DNA of 64,000 bases from Natranaeroarchaeum aerophilus (GTDB taxonomy: Archaea; Halobacteriota; Halobacteria; Halobacteriales; Natronoarchaeaceae), in contig NZ_JAKRVY010000006.1 in the NCBI RefSeq assembly GCF_023638055.1, forward strand, positions 147,805-211,804, given 5' to 3'. A model generated the notes under the pieces. That model had not been told where the DNA came from and made no database searches. It saw only the letters and a program-made list of their open reading frames with translations. Made by a program: the position numbers and the translations under genes. This document shows, piece after piece, positions 36,995 to 43,882 of the stretch (position 1 is its first letter; each line of letters starts with the position of its first letter).

Positions 36995-37630
36995 CTAGAC
37001 GTCGACGTCTTCTTCGTCCACGTCGACAGAGGTCTCCTCTTCGGCTGCGACCTCCTCGGGACGTGCTTCGAGTCGAGTTTTCTGGATCTCGACGCGGCGG
37101 ACCGGGTAGATGGTCTTTGCCTCGCCGTAGATCGCGCTAGAGAGTCGACCCTCGACGATGCTGTCGAGGAGCTCCTCGAACGAGCGCTCTGCGCCCGCTT
37201 CCTCGACGATGTCGATCATCTCGCGGCGGATCGCCTGCTCCTGGCTGGCGTCAGCCTTCTTCGTCGTAAACGCGACGGGCTGGACCTGTACACGGTAATC
37301 GTCGGTCGTCAGGACCGTGACGTAGGCCTCGATCTTCGAGGCACCACGGCGGACCAGCGAACGCAGGTAGTCCCGCGTGAGTTCGTGTTTGATGAACTCG
37401 GTGTACGCGGCGTCGCTACCGACGTCGTTGATCTTGAATTTCAGTTTCGTGTTGTTCTCGCTGGCGTCGTTTCGAAGGTCGCCCAGCGTTGTTTCGATGT
37501 TGCGGCCGAGAACCTTGTCGGGTTCGTCGGCGGGTGTTTCACCCAGCTCCTCGCGGTCGAACTGTTCGGGAGCGTGGACGGTGTACCACCGCTTTTCCTG
37601 TGCTTGCTTGGATACGGATCGTTCACTCAT
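36995..37630 (-). CDS. rps3ae: 30S ribosomal protein S3Ae (eS1)
   Basis: The 211-residue protein has the eS1/S3Ae pattern with RWYTVHAPEQFDREELGETPADEP near the N-terminus and KFKINDVGSDAAYTEFIKHEL. The acidic C-terminus is typical of haloarchaeal versions. It binds the small ribosomal subunit near the mRNA exit. The ATG at 37630 overlaps the stop of the pcc1 gene, and it is the last gene of the S15-RecJ-like-Pcc1 operon. Confidence 0.95.
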   Translation of the reverse strand: MSERSVSKQAQEKRWYTVHAPEQFDREELGETPADEPDKVLGRNIETTLGDLRNDASENNTKLKFKINDVGSDAAYTEFIKHELTRDYLRSLVRRGASKIEAYVTVLTTDDYRVQVQPVAFTTKKADASQEQAIRREMIDIVEEAGAERSFEELLDSIVEGRLSSAIYGEAKTIYPVRRVEIQKTRLEARPEEVAAEEETSVDVDEEDVDV

Positions 37631-37884
37631 GGTTGTGTGTTGGTATGTTGGTCGGCGTGCTGTACGATCTGTGTTGCGACATCTACATTGACAACGTAAT
37701 CGTCAACGTTCGTCTGGAGTCCACCAGTGGTCTCGCGCTCGATGATCGTGACGACACGGTCAGTGTCGTCGACGTCGGCGGCGTTCTCGACGCGTGTCTC
37801 CATCTCGTCCGTGTTGTCCGGCCGGATCGCTCGTGCGATCGTTTCGGCGTACTCGGATGTCGTTCGGATGCTTGCGCGTTTCAT
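37627..37884 (-). CDS. pcc1: KEOPS complex subunit Pcc1
   Basis: This is an 85-residue protein. The pattern AETIARAIRPDNTDEMETRV, then TIIERETTGGLQTNVDDYVVNVDVA, is the small Pcc1 fold. Pcc1 dimerises the KEOPS complex (Kae1, Bud32, Cgi121, Pcc1), which makes the t6A37 modification on ANN-reading tRNAs. The start at ATG 37884 overlaps the end of the RecJ-like gene, and the stop overlaps the S3Ae start; both are ATGA couplings. A longer upstream frame is not protein-like. Confidence 0.9.
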   Translation of the reverse strand: MKRASIRTTSEYAETIARAIRPDNTDEMETRVENAADVDDTDRVVTIIERETTGGLQTNVDDYVVNVDVATQIVQHADQHTNTQP

Positions 37885-39056
37885 AGTGCCTCCCTGAACG
37901 CGGCGATGAAAGACTTTGTTTCGCCCTCGAATCTGGCGTAGCCTCGTCGGTTCGTACCAGCGAACTCGCCGCCGGTCGTTTCGATAGCACTCGCGAGTGC
38001 GTCCTCGACGGAAGCATCGCCTGCTTCGTCGACGGCAGCGACAGCTGCTTCGTCGGCGGAGACGACCAGTGCGGTCGGTTCCGGCGAGCAGTACTGCAGC
38101 AGTAGTCGTGCCGTTGTCCGAACGGGAGCGTCCTCGACGCGTGCGACGAACAGGCCGTCGTACCGGCCGGTCGTCCCGTTCTGCAACCCGTCGTGGACTG
38201 CAGCAGCGTGGGTACGCCATGCCGATAGTGCATCCGACCGGGCGTCGTACCCGAGTGCCAGCGCGATACCGGTCCCCGGCGCGTTACTCGCAACGGCCGA
38301 GAGCACGTCAGCGTAGCCTTCGACCGTCGCAAACGGACCGTCCGGAATCGTGTAGGGAGACAGCGCGCCTTCGATCGCTTCGGCGGCGCGAGCCTGTCCC
38401 TCGTCGACAGCCGTCGCGTCCAGCGCGACGAGCGACGCGATACGCCGATGTGCATCGGCGTCCAGTTCGGCTGGCAACGCGAGCTCTGCGAGCGTCGCCT
38501 GTACCGCCTCGGGGCGTCCCGAGTAGGAAGCGTGAAACAGCGTCGAGTGGGCGAGTCCGTCCGACAGGTCGTCGACCGGGAGTCCGACACCGGGGCGCTG
38601 TTCGACGCCACGTTCCACTGCGGCGTCCAGTACCCCGGCCGTATCATCTGCACCGATAGCTGCTCCACTCGCGACCGCACCCGCGAGGGCGAGCACAGCA
38701 TCGGGTGTTACTCCGAGGTCGCGTGCGATCTCGAACGCAGTCGCGCTTGTCGGGCGAGTCGTTGGTCGAATCGCTGATAGCACCGACTCGTCGGTCTGAC
38801 CGGGGTCGATACCGATCGGAACGACGAGCGCGTCGTCCACTCGTTCACTCCGTCGGATGTAGGCGTCGCGTGTTTCGACAACGCTCACCTGGAACGGCGA
38901 GCCGATTTCGTCGAGTGCACGGGCGAGGACGCCACTCGCTGCAAGCGAATCGCCGTCAGCATGCGCGAACAGCCTGACGAATCCGGCCTCACGTAGCTGG
39001 GCGGCGATGTCACTTGTAGCGTCAGCGTCGGTCGTTGCTCGCCCGCTCGTAGACAT
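37881..39056 (-). CDS. RecJ/Cdc45-like (DHH superfamily) protein lacking the DHH motif
   Basis: The 391-residue protein has motif I of the DHH phosphoesterase fold (LFAHADGDSLAASGVLARAL, about residues 29-48). The signature DHH triplet that should follow is absent: the equivalent region reads VVPIGIDPGQTDE. The C-terminal DHHA1-like region is recognisable near SGRPEAVQ. Archaeal RecJ-like proteins include active nucleases and inactive Cdc45/GINS-linked subunits, and the missing motif favours the latter or a weak enzyme. It lies between S15 and Pcc1 as in other haloarchaea, 1 base from the S15 stop. Confidence 0.75.
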   Translation of the reverse strand: MSTSGRATTDADATSDIAAQLREAGFVRLFAHADGDSLAASGVLARALDEIGSPFQVSVVETRDAYIRRSERVDDALVVPIGIDPGQTDESVLSAIRPTTRPTSATAFEIARDLGVTPDAVLALAGAVASGAAIGADDTAGVLDAAVERGVEQRPGVGLPVDDLSDGLAHSTLFHASYSGRPEAVQATLAELALPAELDADAHRRIASLVALDATAVDEGQARAAEAIEGALSPYTIPDGPFATVEGYADVLSAVASNAPGTGIALALGYDARSDALSAWRTHAAAVHDGLQNGTTGRYDGLFVARVEDAPVRTTARLLLQYCSPEPTALVVSADEAAVAAVDEAGDASVEDALASAIETTGGEFAGTNRRGYARFEGETKSFIAAFREAL

Positions 39057-39518
39057 CTATATGATCTCGACGGCGTTCTCGTAGGTGTACTGGAAGTCTT
39101 CGTCGATCGCGTCGCCGCGGTAGTAGTCCGCGAGGCGGCGAACCTTCGACTCGGTGTTCTGCAGTGCGCGCTTGTTCTGGTGGTCCTGTGGGTTCTCCTC
39201 GACGTGCTCGTACAGTCGAACTGCACGGACGAGCAGGTTGTACAGATCGTCGGGGAGTTCGGGGTCAGCGTCGTTCTCTTCGAGGATCTCGGATACTTTC
39301 TTGCCCGTCGCGAGCTTGACGTTCGGAATCGGCGTCCCCTTGACGCCCTCGTCACGCAGGACCAGCCCGATCTCGCTCGCGCTGTGTCCCTGCTCTGCTA
39401 GCTCGACGACGCGCGCTTCGATCTCGTCGGCGTCGACGTCGCTCCACTCCGGTGGTTCGTCTGCCGCCGGGTGATCGGAACCGGCCGATCCACGGCGACT
39501 GGTATGCATTCGTGCCAT
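39057..39518 (-). CDS. rps15: 30S ribosomal protein S15 (uS15)
   Basis: The 153-residue protein begins MARMHTSRRGSAGSDHPAAD, the archaeal S15 extension. The helices EIEARVVELAEQGHSASEIGLVLRDE and the core LPDDLYNLLVRAVRLYEHVEENPQDHQNKRAL follow. It binds 16S rRNA in the platform. It leads the operon continuing with the RecJ-like gene. The frame extends upstream to 39743, but those residues overlap the intergenic region and are not S15-like, so ATG 39518 is used. Confidence 0.95.
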   Translation of the reverse strand: MARMHTSRRGSAGSDHPAADEPPEWSDVDADEIEARVVELAEQGHSASEIGLVLRDEGVKGTPIPNVKLATGKKVSEILEENDADPELPDDLYNLLVRAVRLYEHVEENPQDHQNKRALQNTESKVRRLADYYRGDAIDEDFQYTYENAVEII

Positions 39519-39862
39519 AGTTTGAGGATAGGAACCGCACAGACCGCTAAACGATAGACCGGCCACGTGGCCGGGTTCACTTCCGCAATCCCAAGCCGCC
39601 CGAGTGGACGGCGAGTCAGATTTGCGGCCGTGTTGTTCCCACGTACATTTCCTGTCGCGCCGGAACAAAAGCATGTCGAACTGTTCTGTCTGGATGATAC
39701 ACCTGTTACCCCCCACGACCAATAGTTTCCAGTTGAGCGTCAACTACGGTGTCGTTGGGGGAACGGTGTTTTTCTCTGTTGGACTTTTCCTATACGCTCC
39801 AAAGTATTTTAAAAAGAAATAGTATAGATGGATTTATGTAATCGAACCCGCATCGATATCAC
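39519..39862. other. 344-base gap between the S15 operon and lemA
   Basis: The gap contains promoters in opposite directions and one possible small membrane-protein frame (39673-39822, given separately). AT-rich sequences at 39795-39840 (AAAGTATTTTAAAAAG and ATTTATG) lie before the lemA start and are its likely promoter. No tRNA, repeat or other signal was seen. Confidence 0.6.
39673..39822 (+). CDS. Possible 49-residue membrane protein
   Basis: From ATG 39673 the frame encodes MSNCSVWMIHLLPPTTNSF, then a hydrophobic span (VGGTVFFSVGLFLYA) and a basic end (PKYFKKK) before TAG. The hydrophobic-then-lysine ending fits an inserted single-span protein, and lysines are scarce in most backbone proteins here, which could mean transfer or chance. 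The frame overlaps the likely lemA promoter region, so it may not be translated. No family was recognised. Confidence 0.3.
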   Translation: MSNCSVWMIHLLPPTTNSFQLSVNYGVVGGTVFFSVGLFLYAPKYFKKK

Positions 39863-40450
39863 ATGGTGTCTACGCTAACCATCGTTATACTCCTGATCGT
39901 GTTTGTCCTCTTTTTAATCGGGGCAGGCGCGGTCTGGTACGGAATCAACCTCTACAACAACCTCGTCGATCTCAAGAATCGCGTCGACAAGCATTACGCA
40001 GACATCGAGACATCGCTCCAGCGGCGTAACGACGAACTGGATGGCGTGATCAACTTCGCCAAGAAGGCCCTCGATCAGGAAGATCTCTACATCGAACTGG
40101 CCGAAGCCCGTGAGTCGGCAGGGAACGCCAATACCCCCGCCGAACAGGCACAGGCCGACCAGCAGGTCCAGCAGGCAATGATGAACTTCGAGATGCGCAT
40201 GGAGGACCATCCAGACCTCGACGGCACCGAAGAGATGTTCAACCAGATCGAGAGCGTCCGGGCGATCGAGGCCGATCTCCAGGATAAACGGACTGTCTAC
40301 AACGACGGAGTGACACGGTACAACACCCGAATCGAGCAGTTCCCGTACATTCTCATCGCGAACCAGTTAGGCTACGACAACAAAGAACAGTTCGAGGCCG
40401 AGGAAGAAGCAAAGGACGCACCCGACTACGAAGAAGCCCTGAACGTCTGA
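39863..40450 (+). CDS. LemA family protein
   Basis: The 195-residue protein has an N-terminal membrane helix (VILLIVFVLFLIGAGAVWYGINLYNNLVDL). Helical LemA segments follow with the characteristic NRVDKHYADIETSLQRRNDEL and YNTRIEQFPYILIANQLGY. LemA proteins are single-span membrane proteins with an exposed helical bundle and no settled function. It starts a three-gene set with a GIDE-domain membrane protein (8 bases after) and an acidic membrane protein; LemA and GIDE proteins occur together elsewhere. Confidence 0.88.
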   Translation: MVSTLTIVILLIVFVLFLIGAGAVWYGINLYNNLVDLKNRVDKHYADIETSLQRRNDELDGVINFAKKALDQEDLYIELAEARESAGNANTPAEQAQADQQVQQAMMNFEMRMEDHPDLDGTEEMFNQIESVRAIEADLQDKRTVYNDGVTRYNTRIEQFPYILIANQLGYDNKEQFEAEEEAKDAPDYEEALNV

Positions 40451-40457
40451 GCACAGT

Positions 40458-41402
40458 ATGTACCCGCTCTCGCTTCCAATGGCTGATTTCGTGGTGGTCT
40501 TGCTCGTGGAGTCGATCATGTGGCCGCTGCTGCTGGTCCCACTCGGCCTGTATATTGGCTACGTCGGTCTCAGGAAATACCAGACGAGCCAGCTCATCGC
40601 AAATACACCAACCCAAAAGGCACGATCGGTGGCTGGTGGGCGAGCAGAACTCGAAGGGAAAGCTGTCCCGGCAAACGGCACGGTTCCCAAACCGCTCTCG
40701 GATGGTGACTGCGTCTATGGCCAGTACGAAGTGCAGGAACGGCGCATCATCCGGATTCCAACCGGAAAGAATCGAAAAAGCATGCGTATCCCTGTCTGGG
40801 TGACAGTAGGCCGCGGAGACATCGGACAGCCGTTTTATATCGAAGACGATACCGGGCGAGTGCCTGTGGATCCCTCGGATCTCGACCTCCTCGTCGAGAA
40901 CGGCACGGGAACCCGAACGGCACGCACCGACGAGCGAACACCACCAGACGTACAACAGTTCGAGGAGCACCACGACATCGACGGGGACAATAAGGGGTTC
41001 ATCGAGCGAACAAAGGACGATTTCCACCCGACGAACATCTCGGTACGGACGTTGCTCAAATACTGGGCCTACGTCAGTTCGCCCTTTCTCAACCTCTTCA
41101 TGTCGCTCGGGTTGTTTTCGCGGCAGCGACGGCGCTACGTCGAGCGATACATCGAACCGGGTGAGGAGATCTACGTCTTCGGGAACGCCCGTGAGCAGGA
41201 GAACAAGGCTGCCGACGCGATTGAGACCGAAGATCGGCTCCTCATCACCAAAGACGAGATGACCAATCGCTTCGTCGTCTCGGATTCGGGCACCGAAGAC
41301 ACTACCGTGCAGACGCTTCGCCGCCAGGCACCTGTCTGGCTTGCCAGTGGGGGCATTCTTAATGTCTTTGGCGTCTACCTTCTCGTAACAGGCCTGCTCT
41401 GA
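40458..41402 (+). CDS. GIDE-domain membrane protein (E3 ligase-like, no RING)
   Basis: The 314-residue protein has an N-terminal membrane segment (about 10-33) and a soluble GIDE-type region with CVYGQYEVQERRIIR, VTVGRGDIGQPFYIEDDTGRV and VERYIEPGEEIYVFGNARE. Membrane segments lie near 218-236 and 290-312. The eukaryotic GIDE/MUL1 ligases add a RING finger that is absent here, so ubiquitin ligase activity is not implied. The gene sits between lemA and the next membrane gene (the stop and ATG share one base at 41402). A second ATG at 40479 is also possible. Confidence 0.75.
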   Translation: MYPLSLPMADFVVVLLVESIMWPLLLVPLGLYIGYVGLRKYQTSQLIANTPTQKARSVAGGRAELEGKAVPANGTVPKPLSDGDCVYGQYEVQERRIIRIPTGKNRKSMRIPVWVTVGRGDIGQPFYIEDDTGRVPVDPSDLDLLVENGTGTRTARTDERTPPDVQQFEEHHDIDGDNKGFIERTKDDFHPTNISVRTLLKYWAYVSSPFLNLFMSLGLFSRQRRRYVERYIEPGEEIYVFGNAREQENKAADAIETEDRLLITKDEMTNRFVVSDSGTEDTTVQTLRRQAPVWLASGGILNVFGVYLLVTGLL

Positions 41403-42208
41403 TGACTGACGAGGATTCCAAGAAGACTGTCGAAACCGACGCGGACTCCGCCGCCGACGAACTGGCGCCTGCAGAGGAATCCCCAGACGACGAACAAGCG
41501 CCGTCGATGGACGCGATCGAGGCTGACCTCACCACCCGTGATGCGGACGTCACCGCCGATCAGTTTCTTGATCTTGAATCGGATCTCGCTCCGACGGCCG
41601 CAACCGAGGTTGATGACTCGATCGTCGCACGCGTAACGGGAGCTGGCCGTGTCGATGCCGACGCTGTCCCGGATGCGTTCCCCGTCGACATCGAGACCGA
41701 CACGGCGCTGGCTATCGAACTGTCGGTTCGCGACGAGACTGTGACCACGTTTTTCGAGTATCCAGACTCGGGCACCAACGAACGGCTGGGACGCTGGTTG
41801 GCGACACTCGAGATTGATCCCGGAGCGTTCGCGGACCTCAACGGACAGCGCGTACTCCTCACCGTCGAGGAGGGGTTTTACGTACCGATCGTTCCCGATC
41901 ACCCTCCCCGAGGCTCACGCCTAGGTATCGTCGGTATCCTGGCTGGGCTTGCGTTTTCAGCCGCGTTCTACGCCTCGCTCCTCGTTGGCTTCGTTTCCCT
42001 GTGGTGGGTCGTCGGATTCGCTCTCGTGACGCTGGTGGTGTTGCCAGCCGTGACCGCACTGGACGCCTGGTCTCTTGCGACCGAAACCGACTGGCGACAG
42101 AGCCCCTGGTTCTGGAGTGTACTGCTCGGGATCCCGCCGATCAACGTTCCTGCGGGGATCCTCTATCTGTACTACCGGCGGCAGGCTCGATCGCTGACAG
42201 ATCCCTGA
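41402..42208 (+). CDS. Acidic membrane protein of the LemA-GIDE operon
   Basis: The 268-residue protein has a disordered acidic N-terminal region (about 1-50), a beta-rich domain (about 55-155) and two or three membrane segments (LGIVGILAGLAFSAAFYASLLVG, VVGFALVTLVVLPAV, FWSVLLGIPPINVPAGILYLYY). It shares one base with the upstream stop, so translation is likely coupled. I do not recognise the family. It ends 59 bases before the tRNA-Ala gene and is the last backbone gene before the island. Confidence 0.75.
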   Translation: MTDEDSKKTVETDADSAADELAPAEESPDDEQAPSMDAIEADLTTRDADVTADQFLDLESDLAPTAATEVDDSIVARVTGAGRVDADAVPDAFPVDIETDTALAIELSVRDETVTTFFEYPDSGTNERLGRWLATLEIDPGAFADLNGQRVLLTVEEGFYVPIVPDHPPRGSRLGIVGILAGLAFSAAFYASLLVGFVSLWWVVGFALVTLVVLPAVTALDAWSLATETDWRQSPWFWSVLLGIPPINVPAGILYLYYRRQARSLTDP

Positions 42209-42267
42209 GACAGAGGGCGTTTCGAGGGGTTTATTTATGCCCGCGGTAAATCAATTGTTGGCGACGC

Positions 42268-42339
42268 GGGCTCGTAGATCAGCGGTAGATCATCCCCCTG
42301 GCACGGGGAAGGCCTCGGGTTCAAATCCCGACGAGTCCA
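42268..42339 (+). tRNA. tRNA-Ala (anticodon GGC)
   Basis: The 72-base cloverleaf has acceptor stem GGGCTCG/CGAGTCC (with one G-U pair), D-arm GATC-AGCGGTA-GATC, anticodon stem TCCCC/GGGGA with loop CTGGCAC (anticodon GGC) and T-arm TCGGG-TTCAAAT-CCCGA, followed by discriminator A. No intron is seen and CCA is not encoded. It reads alanine codons GCC and GCU. Its 3' end is repeated downstream at 42409-42422, marking it as an integration target. Confidence 0.95.
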
Positions 42340-42408
42340 TTTCCTTCCTCGCTTCGCTCGTCAGTCAATGAACTCGTCGACCCTCGCAAACAAACCGCGT
42401 TTGCTCAG

Positions 42409-42422
42409 TCCCGACGAGTCCA
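42409..42422 (+). repeat. Direct repeat of the tRNA-Ala 3' end (attachment-site-like)
   Basis: TCCCGACGAGTCCA occurs at 42326-42339 as the T-arm and acceptor end of the tRNA gene and again at 42409-42422. The copies are identical over 14 bases and are followed by different sequences (TTTCC and CCGGAG). A duplicated tRNA 3' end is the classic footprint of tyrosine-recombinase integration. The 69 bases between the copies hold no gene and may be the remnant of an earlier element. Confidence 0.75.
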
Positions 42423-42437
42423 CCGGAGCGAACTTTT

Positions 42438-42643
42438 GTGAGCGAGTCTGCGGAGCTGGAGGGAATGAACAGCCCGCCCACGGGGCATGTACGCTTGACG
42501 AACGGATCCTTGAGCATCTCGGAAATCGCTCGTGGGAAACTCCGGCGACGAACTCAGTAGTGATGAAGTTCAACACGAGCAAGAGCCGAGTTGAGGAATG
42601 GTGTGAGAAGCTTGCTCAGGCGGGTCTGGTTGCACGGATGTAA
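42438..42643 (+). pseudogene. Frameshifted wHTH regulator (phrH2-like)
   Basis: The frame from GTG 42438 reads VSESAELEGMNSPPTG, a typical N-terminus of short haloarchaeal wHTH proteins. It then loses sense and reaches a stop near 42558. Another frame picks up CTLDERILEHLGNRSWETP, then SKSRVEEWCEKLAQAGLVARM, to TAA 42641-42643, which is the matching winged helix. A small indel near 42480 would join them. It is probably a decayed element-encoded repressor beside the attachment site. A functional protein starting within the second frame is possible. Confidence 0.55.
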
Positions 42644-42704
42644 CCATAATGTGTGAATATTGTAACCTGTTCTATTGACGTTTTAGTGAATTGCTGAAGG
42701 ATGA

Positions 42705-43799
42705 ATGGCAGACTACTCTGGAGATCCTTCAGAATTCAAGGTGTACTGGTTTGCTCGTGATCTTGTTGCGGCGTCGTATGGCAGTTATGCTACCAAGGAA
42801 ACAGGGATGCTGAGACAGCTCTCTGGACACCTCGACAGTACATTTGATGATAACAGCTGGGATGGAGAGTCAGATCTTGATGAACAGAAACAGCTGATCC
42901 GGGATCTCATCACCGGTTCAGTAAATAAGATGTATGCTGGCGATATCTCCAAACGATACCGCCAGACGGAGGACCTTGTCGAAAGGATTCTGCGTCGAAT
43001 TGACGACGAGGACGACGTCAGGGAATTCCAGATCGCTATTGACGCAGTCGTCCGGACCAGTGAGATTCTGGATACAACTCCCAGCTATGGCGAAGATGAG
43101 ATTGTGGAGATAGTGGACCAGACACTCCGGACGGAGTCCGGGGGGTTCGATCCATCGAAAGCCTATGATGCTCTGTACAATGTCGATTTTGACGGAGAGG
43201 CCTATCAACTGGGTGCTCAGCGGGAGCCTCTAATCGATTATGTGCACGAAATGATGAACGATCTCGATGAAGAATCTCACATCGGAGAAAAAGAAGTAGC
43301 CCGGATTGTCTCTGGTATCGTCCAGGAGTACGAACGTCGAGCTGGACAGAGTAGAGCATCGACTGCAGGAAACGTTCTTGAGACCGGACTCCAGCATATC
43401 TTCGACCGGTTCGAGATCCCGGCAACTGGAGATCCCGCACACTTCGGGGATCTTGAGATTGATAACATGGTCGAGGGACCCGAGGGTAGTATTGGATTTT
43501 CCTGCAAGCGAACGCTTCGAGAGCGGTTCCGGCAGAGCCTCTCCCGTGAAGCCGAGATTGGTGTTGATGAGGTCTGGTTTGTCTCTCTTCTGATGGCTGA
43601 TGTTTCACGTGAGAAGTTAGAGGATATCAGCAACGACGGTAGTCGGATCTATGTCCCCCGGGACTCGTTTGTCTGGAATCGGTACCATGACGCCGATGAT
43701 CTCTCCTATACGCTTCGGCCAGCAGATCAATTCATAGAAGATGTAGTGGAGTTCACGGGTGTGGAGTCTGAGATCGGAAATGCTGATATTTCCGCGTGA
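42705..43799 (+). CDS. EcoRII-like PD-(D/E)XK restriction endonuclease
   Basis: The 364-residue protein has an N-terminal helical half of unknown function. A C-terminal nuclease-like half has RASTAGNVLETGLQHIFDRF (residues 217-236, conserved Glu226), the acidic FGDLEIDNMVEG (Asp253), and FSCKRTLRERFRQSLSREAE (Lys268). The phrase K-x-T-x-x-x-R-x-R-Q matches the core of EcoRII-type nucleases (K-T-T-x-x-x-R-W-R-Q). The presumed cognate C5 methyltransferase is 17 kb away in the same island. The start has GAAGG just upstream. Cleavage specificity cannot be deduced. Confidence 0.65.
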   Translation: MADYSGDPSEFKVYWFARDLVAASYGSYATKETGMLRQLSGHLDSTFDDNSWDGESDLDEQKQLIRDLITGSVNKMYAGDISKRYRQTEDLVERILRRIDDEDDVREFQIAIDAVVRTSEILDTTPSYGEDEIVEIVDQTLRTESGGFDPSKAYDALYNVDFDGEAYQLGAQREPLIDYVHEMMNDLDEESHIGEKEVARIVSGIVQEYERRAGQSRASTAGNVLETGLQHIFDRFEIPATGDPAHFGDLEIDNMVEGPEGSIGFSCKRTLRERFRQSLSREAEIGVDEVWFVSLLMADVSREKLEDISNDGSRIYVPRDSFVWNRYHDADDLSYTLRPADQFIEDVVEFTGVESEIGNADISA

Positions 43800-43882
43800 G
43801 TACAGATGCTCTTGCAAGGGACTATTTGGTTCCAGAGTTCGCAGCCTAACGTGAGAAATCAAGCAACTGAACAGTACCCGTC

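Noticed and set aside
40458..41402. Considered as a ubiquitin E3 ligase
   Set aside because: No RING finger cysteines or histidines are present; only the GIDE region matches.
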